A stretch of DNA of 64,000 nucleotides from Pseudonocardia alaniniphila (GCF_022524485.1 NZ_JAKXMK010000013.1:148628-212627); one strand, 5' to 3'; counted from the stretch's first letter, positions 42,237 through 51,526 are shown. A program made the numbers and translations. Notes: generated by a model from the sequence alone, not told the origin.

Positions 42237-43484
42237 TCATGCGGGCAGGTAGCGGTCCACCATCGCGTTGCGGAACTTGCCTGCGGGGTCGTGCCGGCGC
42301 AGGAGCCGCTCCACGTCGGGCAGGCGTGGCCAGAGCGCCCGCACCGCGTCCGGCTCGATGCCGAACACCTTGCCCCAGTGCGGCCGCGCACCGAACGGCT
42401 CCAGCACCGCCTCAACGGCCGCCACCACCGGGAGCACCGCGGCCGTGTCGGCGACCCAGGTGAAGTGCACCGCGGCGCTGTCACGCTCGTGGGCGAGGGA
42501 GAGCCACAGGTCGTCGGCGGCGATCGAGCGGATCTCGCACACCTGCAGGACGGGCGCGATCGTGTCGCGTATCCGGTCGAGGGCGCGCAATGCGTCGACG
42601 AGCGAGCCGCGCGGAAGCAGATACTCCGACTGCAACTCCTCGCCGCTGCTCGGGGTGAACTCCAGCCGGAAGTGCGGCAGCCGCTCGTTCCACGGGCCGA
42701 CCACGCCCAGTTGCGGCGTGCAGTGCCGCGGGTCGACCCCACGCACCATGTGCCGCGGGCCGTCGGCGCGGGTGCTGCCGAGCCAGCGCAACGGGGGCTC
42801 GGGGTCGGTGTCGCGCTGCTTGATCCACACCTGCTCGAAGCCCTCGCCCTCCCAGTAGGTGAAGAGGCTGACGCTGTACGCGGCCGCCAGCACCTCCTCG
42901 ACGTCGTCGAACCCGCGCAGGCCCTCGTAGACCCATTGCCGCAGGTCGAAGGCCGGGCGCAGGTCGAGGGTGAATGTGGTGACGATGCCCAGCGCGCCGA
43001 GTGCGACGAGGGAGCCCGCGAACTCGGCATCACCCCGGCGCACCGTGCGCAGCTCGCCGTCGGCCCCCACCAGCTCGACGGCCGACACGGCTGTCGCGAG
43101 GGCGCCGTTTCCGTTCCCGGAACCGTGGGTGCCGGTCGAGCAGGCGCCCGCGATGGAGATGTGGGGCAGCGAGCCGAGGTTGGGAAGGGCGAAGCCTGCC
43201 GCGGTCAGCATTCCGGTCACCTCCCCGTACCGTGCCCCGGCCGAGACCGTGACGGTGGCGGCGTCCGGATCGATGTGCGCGATCTTCGGCAGGTCGGCGA
43301 GCGACACGAGGTCACCCGTCGTGTCGGCGATCGGGCTGAACGAGTGCCCGGTGCCCAGGGCCCGGATCCTGTCGCTCCCCGCCACCAGCTCCTGCAGCGC
43401 GGGAACGGAGTCCGGCCTGCGAAAGCTGCCGGCTCCGAAGACGATGTTGCCCGCCCAGTTCGTGACGGATGCGCTGGTGCCCAT
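42237..43484 (-). CDS. aldO: FAD-dependent alditol oxidase
   Basis: A 415-residue vanillyl-alcohol-oxidase-family flavoprotein. It matches Streptomyces AldO along its length: TNWAGNIVFGAGSFRRP at the start, the covalent-flavin His in RALGTGHSFSPIAD, PNLGSLPHISIAGACSTGTHG, SVSLFTYWEGEGFEQVWIK, and near the C-terminus ARPHWGKVF and DPAGKFRNAMVD. AldO oxidises the terminal hydroxyl of xylitol or sorbitol with O2, giving H2O2. ATG 43484 gives the family's N-terminus. The gene stands alone between phoH-side genes and ybeY, transcribed toward the terminator; no sugar genes are adjacent. Confidence 0.88.
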   Translation of the reverse strand: MGTSASVTNWAGNIVFGAGSFRRPDSVPALQELVAGSDRIRALGTGHSFSPIADTTGDLVSLADLPKIAHIDPDAATVTVSAGARYGEVTGMLTAAGFALPNLGSLPHISIAGACSTGTHGSGNGNGALATAVSAVELVGADGELRTVRRGDAEFAGSLVALGALGIVTTFTLDLRPAFDLRQWVYEGLRGFDDVEEVLAAAYSVSLFTYWEGEGFEQVWIKQRDTDPEPPLRWLGSTRADGPRHMVRGVDPRHCTPQLGVVGPWNERLPHFRLEFTPSSGEELQSEYLLPRGSLVDALRALDRIRDTIAPVLQVCEIRSIAADDLWLSLAHERDSAAVHFTWVADTAAVLPVVAAVEAVLEPFGARPHWGKVFGIEPDAVRALWPRLPDVERLLRRHDPAGKFRNAMVDRYLPA

Positions 43485-43558
43485 GCAGCCGAACCTACCC
43501 ACGGCCACGGGCTAGGCTGGGCCCCTGTTCATCACCGGCCGGATCAGGGGTTAATCGG

Positions 43559-44095
43559 GTGTCGATCGAGGTTTGCAACGAGTCCGGCGTCACCGTGGAC
43601 GAGTCGCTCATCGCCTCGGTGGCGCGCCACGCCCTCGACGCGATGCATGTCAACCCCGCAGCCGAGCTGAGCATCCTCGCCGTCACCACGGAAGTGATGA
43701 GCGAGTTACACGAGCGCTGGATGGACGAGCCCGGCCCCACCGACGTGATGTCGTTCCCGATGGACGAGCTCACCGAGGAGTCCCGACGGCCCGACGCCCC
43801 GGACATGGGGCCCGCGCTGCTCGGCGACATCGTGCTCTGCCCGGAGTTCGCCAAGGCGCAGGCCCGTCAGGCCGGCCACACGCTCTCCGACGAGCTGCAC
43901 CTGCTCACCGTGCACGGCGTGCTGCACCTGCTCGGCTACGACCACGGCGAGCCCGACGAGGAACGCGAGATGTTCGCCCTGCAGAACAAGCTCCTCACCG
44001 ACTGGCGCGCCGCCATCGCGGAGACCGCCGCTCGCGAGGCCCAGCGTCGCAGCGACGACGCAGTGCTCGGCACCGTCGGGCTCGAAGACAGCTGA
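43559..44095 (+). CDS. ybeY: Endoribonuclease YbeY (rRNA maturation factor)
   Basis: A 178-residue zinc-dependent RNase acting in 16S rRNA 3' maturation and 70S quality control. The metal site HGVLHLLGYDHGEPDE (H-x3-H-x5-H) near residue 120 is intact, as are WMDEPGPTDVMSFPMDEL and LLGDIVLCPEFA. GTG 43559 is preceded by AGGGG. It is followed 10 bp later by the CNNM gene, as in mycobacteria. Confidence 0.94.
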   Translation: MSIEVCNESGVTVDESLIASVARHALDAMHVNPAAELSILAVTTEVMSELHERWMDEPGPTDVMSFPMDELTEESRRPDAPDMGPALLGDIVLCPEFAKAQARQAGHTLSDELHLLTVHGVLHLLGYDHGEPDEEREMFALQNKLLTDWRAAIAETAAREAQRRSDDAVLGTVGLEDS

Positions 44096-44105
44096 CGGCC
44101 TCATC

Positions 44106-45491
44106 ATGAGCATCCCGCTGATCGTCATCGCGGTCCTGCTCGTCCCGCTCGCGGGCTTGTTCGCGGCTGCCGACGCTGCGCTCAACTCGGTCTCCCGAGC
44201 CCGGGTCGACGCGCTCGTCCGTGCGGGCCGGCCCGGATCGCGTGCGCTCGCCGCGGTCGTGGCCGACCGCCCGCGCCACGTCAACCTGCTGCTGCTGCTG
44301 CGACTCGCGGCCGAGGCCGCCGCCACCGTTCTGCTCACCGTGGCGCTGGTGGAGACCATGCAGCCCGTGTGGATGGCGGCGCTCATCGCCGGCGGGATCA
44401 TGGTCGTGGTGAGCTACGTGTTGATCGGGGTCGGCCCGCGCACGCTCGGTCGTCAGCACCCGTATCGCGTCGGCATGATCGTCGCGGCGCCGATCCGCGC
44501 GCTCGCCACGTTGCTCGGCCCCCTCACGAAGCTGCTGATCCTCATCGGTAACGCCATCACCCCTGGTCAGGGGTTCCGGCAGGGCCCGTTCTCCTCCGAG
44601 GTGGAGCTGCGCGAGCTCGTCGACATGGCGAGCACCAGCGGCGTGGTCGACGAGGACGAGCGCCAGATGATCCACTCGGTGTTCGAGCTGGGCGACACGC
44701 TCGTGCGCGAGGTGATGGTGCCGCGGCCGGACGTGGTGTGGACCGAGCGCGACACGCCGGTCGAGAAGGTGCTCCGGCTGGCACTCAAGAGCGGCTACTC
44801 GCGGATCCCGGTGCTCGGCGAGAGCATCGACGACATCGTGGGCGTCGCCTACCTGAAGGACCTCGTCCAGGCCGTGCAGGGCGCAGGCTCCACCGGGCCC
44901 GACGACGAGGTCGACGCGCTGGAGAGCGTGATGCGGCCTGCGGTGTTCGTCCCCGACAGCAAACGCATCGACGAGCTGCTCAAGGAGATGCAGCGCACGC
45001 GCAACCACATGGCGATCGTCGTCGACGAGTACGGCGGCACCGCGGGTGTGGTCACGATCGAGGACATCCTGGAGGAGATCGTCGGCGAGATCACCGACGA
45101 GTACGACTCCGAGGAGGTGCCCGACGTCCAGGAGCTGGACGGTCGTAGGCTTCGGGTCTCGGCGCGCCTGCCGGTGGAGGATCTCGTGGAGCTGTTCCCC
45201 GGGGCCAACGGCGTCGACAGCCTGCTCAGCGACGTGCTGGAAGCCGCCGACGTCGACACGGTGGGTGGCCTGCTCGCCCAGCAGCTCGGCCGGGTGCCGC
45301 TTCCGGGCGCAGAGGCCGAGGTACCCGGGCTGCGGCTGCTCGCCGAAGGCGGAAAGGACGCCCGCGGCCGGATCCGAATCAACACCGTGCTCGTTGAGCC
45401 GGTGGAGGCGGGCGGGGACGACGAGGAACGGGACGATGCGGGCGCAGAACGCGCCGGCCGTCGGGAGGAGAGCGATGTCCGACCAGCGTGA
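44106..45491 (+). CDS. CNNM/CorC-type transporter with CBS domains
   Basis: A 461-residue membrane protein. The DUF21 domain (~1-145) has four hydrophobic segments, starting SIPLIVIAVLLVPLAGLFAA. A paired CBS domain (~175-310) contains VMVPRPDVVW and GYSRIPVLGESIDDIVGV, and MAIVVDEYGGTAGVVTIEDI is the family signature. The C-terminal CorC_HlyC domain lies at ~330-420. Formerly called hemolysin C; current evidence for the family points to Mg2+ export. It corresponds to Rv2366c by position. Its end overlaps the next gene by 17 bp. Confidence 0.9.
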   Translation: MSIPLIVIAVLLVPLAGLFAAADAALNSVSRARVDALVRAGRPGSRALAAVVADRPRHVNLLLLLRLAAEAAATVLLTVALVETMQPVWMAALIAGGIMVVVSYVLIGVGPRTLGRQHPYRVGMIVAAPIRALATLLGPLTKLLILIGNAITPGQGFRQGPFSSEVELRELVDMASTSGVVDEDERQMIHSVFELGDTLVREVMVPRPDVVWTERDTPVEKVLRLALKSGYSRIPVLGESIDDIVGVAYLKDLVQAVQGAGSTGPDDEVDALESVMRPAVFVPDSKRIDELLKEMQRTRNHMAIVVDEYGGTAGVVTIEDILEEIVGEITDEYDSEEVPDVQELDGRRLRVSARLPVEDLVELFPGANGVDSLLSDVLEAADVDTVGGLLAQQLGRVPLPGAEAEVPGLRLLAEGGKDARGRIRINTVLVEPVEAGGDDEERDDAGAERAGRREESDVRPA

Positions 45492-45888
45492 TTCGGGGGA
45501 GGCACTCGACCCTGAGGACGCCAAGATCGTGACGCTTGCCCGCTCGGCGCGTGCCCGCACGGGAGCTTCTGAGGGCGCTGCCGTGCGCGACACCGACGGC
45601 CGCACCTATTCCGCCACCTCGGTGGCGCTTCCGTCGCTGTCGCTCACCGCGCTGCAGGCAGCGGTCGCCGCCGCCGTGTCGAGCGGCGCCCCCGGGCTGG
45701 AGGCCGCCGCGGTCGTCACCGCGTCCGACTCGATCGACGGCGCATCACTTGCCGCCGTCCGCGATCTCGCTCCCGCCGCCCATCTCCTGCGCGCCGACCC
45801 CACCGGCGCCGTCCGGCACATCCACCGCCCGCAGACCCCCACCACACAGGTCCCGGCCTCGCAGACTTCCACGGAGACTTCCGCATGA
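45475..45888 (+). CDS. Cytidine-deaminase-like protein without the zinc site
   Basis: A 137-residue protein corresponding by position to mycobacterial Rv2365c, between CNNM and era. ATG 45475 has GGGAGGAG upstream and overlaps the preceding gene. The core SVALPSLSLTALQAAVAAAV resembles the cytidine deaminase fold. The catalytic HAE and PCxxC motifs are absent and there is no Cys at all, so deamination is not expected. The C-terminus is Pro/Thr/Gln-rich. Role unknown; a link to ribosome biogenesis is only suggested by the conserved ybeY-CNNM-this gene-era order. Confidence 0.72.
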   Translation: MSDQRDSGEALDPEDAKIVTLARSARARTGASEGAAVRDTDGRTYSATSVALPSLSLTALQAAVAAAVSSGAPGLEAAAVVTASDSIDGASLAAVRDLAPAAHLLRADPTGAVRHIHRPQTPTTQVPASQTSTETSA

Positions 45889-47138
45889 CCTTCCCCGCCA
45901 CACCGAGGTTCGACGTCGTCGTGGTCGGCGGCGGCATCGTCGGCCTCGCCACCGCCCACGCCGTGGCCCGCACGGGTCGCTCGGTCGCCGTGCTCGAGCG
46001 CGAGCCGCGCCTCGCCACCCACCAGACCGGCAACAACTCCAACGTCATCCACTCCGGGCTCTACTACGCCCCGGGCGGCCTGAAGGCGCGCCTCGCCGTG
46101 GCCGGCTGCGCGGAGACCGTGGCGTTCTGCCGCGAGCACGACCTGCCCCACCAGGTCACCGGCAAGCTCGTCGTCGCCACCGAGCCCGAGGAGCTGCCGC
46201 GGATGGCGGAGCTCGCCCGGCGCGGCGCCGCCAACGGGGTGGAGGCGCACGAGCTCGACCAGGCGGAGATGCGCCGGCACGAGCCGCACGTCCGCGGGAT
46301 CGCCGCTCTCTACGTGCCGTCCACCGGCATCTGCGACTACCGCGCCGTCGCGGAGAAGCTCGGCGAGCTTGTCGCGAAGGAGGGCGGCGAGATCCAGCTC
46401 GGCCGCTCGGTGCTGCGGCTGGTGCGCCGCCGTGAGGACGTCGTCGTGCGCACCGACGGCACCGACCTGCTGGCCAAGCAGGTGGTGGTCTGTGCCGGGC
46501 TGCGCGGCGACGAGCTGGCGAAGGCCTCCGGCGCCGACCCGGGTGTTCGGATCATCCCCTTCCGCGGGGAGTACGCGGGCTTCAGCGCCCGGGCCGCAGA
46601 GCTGGTCAAGGGCCTGATCTACCCGGTGCCCGACCCCGCGTTCCCGTTCCTGGGCGTGCACGCCACGCGCGGGATCGACGGGCACGTCCACGCCGGCCCG
46701 AACGCCGTGCTGGCGCTGGCGCGCGAGGGGTACTCGTGGGGCACGATCAAGCCGAAGGAGCTGGCCCAGTCGCTGGCCTACCCGGGCATGATGCGGCTGG
46801 CCCGCAAGCACTGGCGCTACGGGCTCGGTGAGGTGCACCGCTCGCTGTCGAAGAAGGCCATGGTTCAGCAGATCCAGCGGATGCTGCCGGACGTGCAGGC
46901 CGAGGACCTCACGCCCTCGGGCGCGGGCGTGCGTGCCCAGGCCGTGAAGCCGGACGGCTCGCTCGTCGACGACTTCCTGTTCGTCGCGCAGGGCGGCGCC
47001 GACGGTGAGCGCGGCGCGGGCTCCGTCCTCTACGTGCTCAACGCGCCCTCGCCCGCTGCCACCGCGGCGATGCCGATCGGCCGGGAGATCCTCGAGCGCC
47101 TCACGGGTGAGCGGATCGCCCCGCTCAACGCGGCATGA
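45885..47138 (+). CDS. lhgO: L-2-hydroxyglutarate oxidase
   Basis: A 417-residue FAD protein that oxidises L-2-hydroxyglutarate to 2-oxoglutarate. The FAD-binding start is VVVVGGGIVGLATAHAVA, and the LhgO signature HQTGNNSNVIHSGLYYAPGG near residue 45 is complete. STGICDYRAVAEKLGEL and a C-terminal APSPAATAAMPIGREI follow. It overlaps the upstream gene by 4 bp (ATGA), placing a metabolite-repair enzyme inside the conserved ybeY-era operon, where mycobacteria do not carry it. 25 bp separate it from era. Confidence 0.9.
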   Translation: MTFPATPRFDVVVVGGGIVGLATAHAVARTGRSVAVLEREPRLATHQTGNNSNVIHSGLYYAPGGLKARLAVAGCAETVAFCREHDLPHQVTGKLVVATEPEELPRMAELARRGAANGVEAHELDQAEMRRHEPHVRGIAALYVPSTGICDYRAVAEKLGELVAKEGGEIQLGRSVLRLVRRREDVVVRTDGTDLLAKQVVVCAGLRGDELAKASGADPGVRIIPFRGEYAGFSARAAELVKGLIYPVPDPAFPFLGVHATRGIDGHVHAGPNAVLALAREGYSWGTIKPKELAQSLAYPGMMRLARKHWRYGLGEVHRSLSKKAMVQQIQRMLPDVQAEDLTPSGAGVRAQAVKPDGSLVDDFLFVAQGGADGERGAGSVLYVLNAPSPAATAAMPIGREILERLTGERIAPLNAA

Positions 47139-47163
47139 CGGCACCGACCGCGCGGGGCGCACG

Positions 47164-48096
47164 GTGACCGACGGGTTCGCGTCGGTTCCCGATGGCTTCC
47201 GATCGGGGTTCGCCTGCTTCGTCGGACGTCCCAACGCCGGCAAGTCGACGCTGACCAACGCCCTGATCGGCTCGAAGATCGCCATCACGTCGAGCAGGCC
47301 GCAGACCACCCGCCACGCGATCCGCGGCATCCTGCACCGGCCCGACGCGCAGCTCGTGGTGGTCGACACCCCGGGCCTGCACAAGCCGCGCACGCTGCTG
47401 GGCAGCCGGCTCAACGACGTCGTCCGCGAGACGTGGGCCGAGGTCGACGTGATCGGTTTCTGCGTGCCGGCCGATGCCCCGGTGGGCCGGGGCGACGAGT
47501 TCATCGTGAACGAGCTGCGGTCGGTCGCCGGTCGCACGCCCGTGCTCGGCATCGTCACCAAGACCGACATCGCGCGGCCCGAGCAGATCGCCGAGCGGCT
47601 CACGCAGCTCTCCGGGCTCATGGACTTCGCCGAGGTGCTGCCGTGTTCCGCGGTCGACGGGTTCCAGGTCGACCTGCTCTCGGATCTCCTCGTCGCCCGG
47701 CTGCCGGAGGGGCCGCCGCTCTACCCGGACGGCGAGCTCACCGACGAGCCGGAGGAGACGCTGGTCGCGGAGCTGATCCGGGAGGCCGCACTGGAGGGCG
47801 TGCGCGACGAGATGCCGCACTCGATCGCCGTGGTGATCGAGGAGATGGTGCCACGCGAGGGCAGGCACGAGAAGGCCGCGCCCATGCTGAACATCCACGC
47901 CAGCATCTACGTGGAGCGCCAGAGCCAGAAGGGCATCATGATCGGCAAGGGCGGGGAGCGGCTCCGCCAGGTGGGCACCGACTCCCGCCGCCAGATCGAG
48001 GCGCTGCTCGGCACGAAGGTGTTCCTCGACCTCCACGTCAAGATCGCGAAGGACTGGCAGCGCGATCCGCGTCAGCTCCGCAAGCTCGGGTTCTGA
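47164..48096 (+). CDS. era: GTPase Era
   Basis: Essential GTPase for 30S assembly, 310 residues. G1 is GRPNAGKSTLTNAL near residue 20, switch region SSRPQTTRHAIRGI, G3 DTPGLHKP, G4 TKTD and G5 SAVDG. The C-terminal KH domain has the GxxG loop IMIGKGGERLRQVG. GTG 47164 follows lhgO by 25 bp. Its last 59 bp overlap a convergent minus-strand gene. Confidence 0.95.
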   Translation: MTDGFASVPDGFRSGFACFVGRPNAGKSTLTNALIGSKIAITSSRPQTTRHAIRGILHRPDAQLVVVDTPGLHKPRTLLGSRLNDVVRETWAEVDVIGFCVPADAPVGRGDEFIVNELRSVAGRTPVLGIVTKTDIARPEQIAERLTQLSGLMDFAEVLPCSAVDGFQVDLLSDLLVARLPEGPPLYPDGELTDEPEETLVAELIREAALEGVRDEMPHSIAVVIEEMVPREGRHEKAAPMLNIHASIYVERQSQKGIMIGKGGERLRQVGTDSRRQIEALLGTKVFLDLHVKIAKDWQRDPRQLRKLGF

Positions 48097-48850
48097 CCGT
48101 CCGCCAGGCGGGTACGGCAGCGCGGACGGCGAGCTCGGCGGCGGCGAGCAGTAGGGCGAGCACGGCGTAGAGCACGCCGGACGCGACCAGGCCGGAGGCG
48201 GGGTTGCCGTCCACAGGGTCGGTGACCCAGGAGAGAACGGCGGCAGCCGCCAGCGGCACGGCGAGCACGAGCAGAGGCGAGCGCACGCGGGTCCGGAGCA
48301 GGAACAGCACGGCCATCGCCGCGAGCACGAACAGCCCGGACGCTCCCCAGGCCGGCGGGACGACGGGACTCGGCACCCATCCCCGCGTCACCCCCGAGAG
48401 CAGAACCAGACCGGTGCACGTCAGGCCCGACATGCCTGCGACCCCTGTCGCGATCAGCCGTCGTGGTCGCACTGTGGCGGTCGCAGACCAGCCGACGACG
48501 CCGGTGAGGAGCACGAGGGCGAGGAGCAGCGGCCAGGCCGCCGTGTAGCCGGCGAGCAGCGTCATGCCGGTGGTCACCCGCTCGCCACCGAGCACGGCCA
48601 CGGTCGGACCAGGCAGCGCGAGCTCGACGGCGACGGCCACCGCGAGTGAGGTCACGAGCACCGCACCGGGCAGCCGCAGCCGCCGGGAGGCGTGCAGCCC
48701 GGCCGGCAGCGCCCCGAGCAGCGCCAGCCCAGCGGCGTCCAGAAGACCGACCAGCGGATGTCCGAGCCCGAGGAGCAGCCCGCCGACCAGGAGCAGGTGT
48801 GCGGCGCCACCGGCGGCGGACCTGAGCAGAACCGCAGCGTGACCGGTCAT
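48038..48850 (-). CDS. Polytopic membrane protein, 270 aa
   Basis: Unknown function. About eight hydrophobic segments cover nearly the whole protein, starting AAHLLLVGGLLLGLGHPLVG and ending with VLYAVLALLLAAAELAVRAA, then a short polar tail. There are very few charged residues in the core. ATG 48850 overlaps the end of the upstream BAAT-type gene (ATGA), so the two form an operon. The final 20 codons overlap the 3' end of era on the opposite strand; an overlap this long between convergent genes is uncommon. Confidence 0.7.
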   Translation of the reverse strand: MTGHAAVLLRSAAGGAAHLLLVGGLLLGLGHPLVGLLDAAGLALLGALPAGLHASRRLRLPGAVLVTSLAVAVAVELALPGPTVAVLGGERVTTGMTLLAGYTAAWPLLLALVLLTGVVGWSATATVRPRRLIATGVAGMSGLTCTGLVLLSGVTRGWVPSPVVPPAWGASGLFVLAAMAVLFLLRTRVRSPLLVLAVPLAAAAVLSWVTDPVDGNPASGLVASGVLYAVLALLLAAAELAVRAAVPAWRTVRTRACGADADRAASPSRS

Positions 48851-50244
48851 CGGGGTCCCAGCCCTTCGCGCAGCGTGGACAGCACTCGCGGCCACGAGTC
48901 GGCGGCTGCATGCGCGTTCGCCTCCGGTGTCCCGCCACCGGCCAGCGAACCGTAGGCAGGCGACGCCAGCACCGTCGGGAACGGGCCGGCGTACGGCGCG
49001 CCGACGAAGAAGTGCCCCGCGTCCGCGTACGAGCGGTGCTCGTGCCGATGTCCATGGCCGCGCGCCTCCAGTCGCCTGAGTGCGACGTCGGACATCGGCG
49101 AGCTGGGCCAGAGCCGGTCGTCGCCGCCGGAGAGCAGCAGCACCGGGCCGTCGGTCCGTTCGACCGGGATCGTCGCCGCCGCCATCGCCTCGGGCCCCGT
49201 GGCCAGGACGTCCGGCCAGGAACCGGCGACGTCGGCGGTCGGCGTGCCGAGCATGATCGACCGCAGATAGCGCCAGAACGCGGCTGCCCCGTAGGCGGGC
49301 GCGAGGTTCGGCATGTCCGCGCCCGCGTACGTCCATGCCGGGGGGAGCCGTCCGCCTGTGAACCCGGACGTCGGCAGGCCGGCGTAGCCCAGGCCGCTCC
49401 CGACGTACGACACCACAGCCCCGACCTGCGGGAACGTCGCACCCAACCAGAGGGCGAGCTCTCCTCCCCGCGAGGCGCCGATCACCCCGACCCGGCCGTC
49501 GGCGACGTCGGGACGTGCGCTGAGCCAGGTGATCGCGTGCCCGAAGTACTCCAGCGGGATCCGCACCAGCTCACCCGGCAGCCCGTCGGCGCCGAAGTAC
49601 GCCAGCGCCAGCGTGGCGAAACCGCGTGAGGCGAGCAGACCGGCGACGCCGTTGTCCGGCACCCCGCCCTCGGATCCGCCGAGCAGGAGGACACCGGGGT
49701 GTGGCCCTGGGCCTGCCGGCGTGTGCAGCACCCCGACGAGCCCGTCCTCACGGACCGGCCGGGTGACCACATCAGGCGCAACGAACCGTTGGACGACCTG
49801 TGTGGACGCAACCGGCTCACCGTCCGCCTGAGCCGTCAGCTGCACGGTGACCGCAGGCTCCGCGGTCACCGGAAACGCCGGACCGGGCGCGGCGCCGTCG
49901 GCGAGCGTCATCGACCGGAAGAGCCCCATCGCGTCGACGCCGGAGTACGTGCCGGTCCGCGGGGCCTGCGTGTCCACGGACACCGTGCCGCCCGGCCCCG
50001 CGGTGAAGGTGGCGTGCGCCAACCATGGACGGCCGAGATCGTCGACCCGGCGGGCCCAGAGCGTGACGTCCTCTCCTGCGGCGAGGCCGTGAACCGTGAT
50101 CGGGACCCGCTCGTCGGCGAGCACGTCCGCAGCACCCACCGCGATCGTGGCGCCTGCGGGCGCCTGCCCGGGTGCACCGGCCGAGCACGCGACCGCGGCG
50201 AGCGCCAGCACGATCGCCCCCGCGACGATCCGCATGATCCGCAT
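48847..50244 (-). CDS. BAAT/acyl-CoA thioesterase-like lipoprotein
   Basis: A 465-residue protein with a lipoprotein signal (ALAAVACSAG, Cys near residue 20). The N-terminal ~130 residues form the beta-sandwich of acyl-CoA thioester hydrolase/BAAT proteins (VPITVHGLAAGEDVTLWARR, FRSMTLADG). The C-terminal alpha/beta hydrolase has GVLLLGGSEGGVPD, nucleophile VGVIGASRGGELALWLG (Ser, not Cys), Asp in LLLSGGDDRLWP and His in YADAGHFF. Surface location makes a CoA substrate unlikely; an ester or peptidyl substrate is more probable. It is divergent from a two-component system 72 bp away, which may control it. Confidence 0.82.
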   Translation of the reverse strand: MRIMRIVAGAIVLALAAVACSAGAPGQAPAGATIAVGAADVLADERVPITVHGLAAGEDVTLWARRVDDLGRPWLAHATFTAGPGGTVSVDTQAPRTGTYSGVDAMGLFRSMTLADGAAPGPAFPVTAEPAVTVQLTAQADGEPVASTQVVQRFVAPDVVTRPVREDGLVGVLHTPAGPGPHPGVLLLGGSEGGVPDNGVAGLLASRGFATLALAYFGADGLPGELVRIPLEYFGHAITWLSARPDVADGRVGVIGASRGGELALWLGATFPQVGAVVSYVGSGLGYAGLPTSGFTGGRLPPAWTYAGADMPNLAPAYGAAAFWRYLRSIMLGTPTADVAGSWPDVLATGPEAMAAATIPVERTDGPVLLLSGGDDRLWPSSPMSDVALRRLEARGHGHRHEHRSYADAGHFFVGAPYAGPFPTVLASPAYGSLAGGGTPEANAHAAADSWPRVLSTLREGLGPR

Positions 50245-50316
50245 GACGTGAAGCCTGGGGGCACGCCGGAGACGCCGGAAGTGCGTCGTGTCGTGTGCCC
50301 ACCCGTGTCACCTGTC

Positions 50317-51516
50317 ATGTCCCCGCCCGCAGGTCTTCCGCGCGCGCGGCCGGTGCCCGACCATCGGGTCGTGGGCGCGCAGCGCGAGGGCACCTCCCGG
50401 CTCCGGCTGTACTGGCGGATCTCCGTGGTGATCAACCTGCCGTTCTTCGGCTATCCGATCTACGACCTGGTCGTCGGCGAGCACAGCACCGGCGTGATCG
50501 TGGCGGCCGCTACCGGCCTCGGTGTGTTCGTGACGCTGTATCTCCCCACCGTCCTCACCGGACCCTTCCGGTCGCCATGGGAGCCGGACCCGACGCCGCG
50601 GGTCGTCGCGTGCGCGCTGGTCGGGGTCGCCATGGCCCTGAGCATGGGGTCGACCTGGGCGACACTGCTCATCTACACAGCCCAGGTCACCGGTGCCGCC
50701 ATCCGGCGCCCGCGCGCTGTCGTGGCGGTCGTGCTCGTCGCCGTGCTCGCCGGCGCGAGCCAGTGGTGGTCGGCAGCCGGGCTGCTCGTGGTGGCATGGG
50801 AGGCCGGATATGCGGTGGTGGTGGGGTTCTACGCCATGGCGTTCGGCTGGGTCGCCGATACCTTCCGGGAGCTCGACCGCGCGCGTTCGGAGCTCGCTCG
50901 CCTCGCCGTCGCCGAGGAGCGGCTCCGCTTCGCCCGCGATCTCCACGACCTGCTCGGCCACAGCCTCTCTGTGATCGCGCTGAAGAGCGAGCTGGCGACA
51001 CGGCTGCTGGACCGCGACCTGGGGCGTGTGGGCGCCGAGGTTCGCGACATCGAGGCCGTCAGCCGGGAGGCGCTGGCCGAGGTCCGCGCCGCCGTCAGCG
51101 GGTACCGAGGATCGGTCGACCTGGCCGCCGAGCTGCGCAGTGCCCGGTCCGCGCTCGCCGCAGCGGGCGTAGCGGCGGAGATCGACGAGCCCGGCCCTCC
51201 GTTGCCGCCCGACGTGGATGCTCTGCTGGCCTGGACCGTCCGTGAGGGCACCACCAACATCGTCCGGCACTCGGGGGCAGGCAGGGCGTCGATCCGGCTG
51301 CGCACCGACGACGGTGGGGCAGAAGTGGAACTGCTCGACGACGGCTCAGGGAGCCAGTGCGACGACGCTGCGCCGGAAGGCAACGGGCTGCACGGTCTCG
51401 CCGAGCGGATCACGGCGGCGTCGGGCGCGCTCGAAGCGGGGACGGCTCCCGGTGGCGGATTCCGGCTGGCGGTGCGGGTGCCGCGGGCCCGATCCGGACC
51501 GGAGGTGGCGAGATGA
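50317..51516 (+). CDS. NarL-type sensor histidine kinase (DesK-like)
   Basis: A 399-residue membrane kinase. Five or so membrane segments occupy residues ~35-180. The HisKA_3 dimerisation/phosphoacceptor helix is RFARDLHDLLGHSLSVIALK (His near 215), and the HATPase domain has REGTTNIVRHSGAG and a late GNGLHGLAERI. Layout and motifs are those of DesK-like membrane sensors. The start is uncertain: ATG 50317 has no good ribosome-binding site, and GTG codons downstream are possible. The response regulator follows 10 bp later. Confidence 0.87.
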   Translation: MSPPAGLPRARPVPDHRVVGAQREGTSRLRLYWRISVVINLPFFGYPIYDLVVGEHSTGVIVAAATGLGVFVTLYLPTVLTGPFRSPWEPDPTPRVVACALVGVAMALSMGSTWATLLIYTAQVTGAAIRRPRAVVAVVLVAVLAGASQWWSAAGLLVVAWEAGYAVVVGFYAMAFGWVADTFRELDRARSELARLAVAEERLRFARDLHDLLGHSLSVIALKSELATRLLDRDLGRVGAEVRDIEAVSREALAEVRAAVSGYRGSVDLAAELRSARSALAAAGVAAEIDEPGPPLPPDVDALLAWTVREGTTNIVRHSGAGRASIRLRTDDGGAEVELLDDGSGSQCDDAAPEGNGLHGLAERITAASGALEAGTAPGGGFRLAVRVPRARSGPEVAR

Positions 51517-51526
51517 GGGCGGCACG

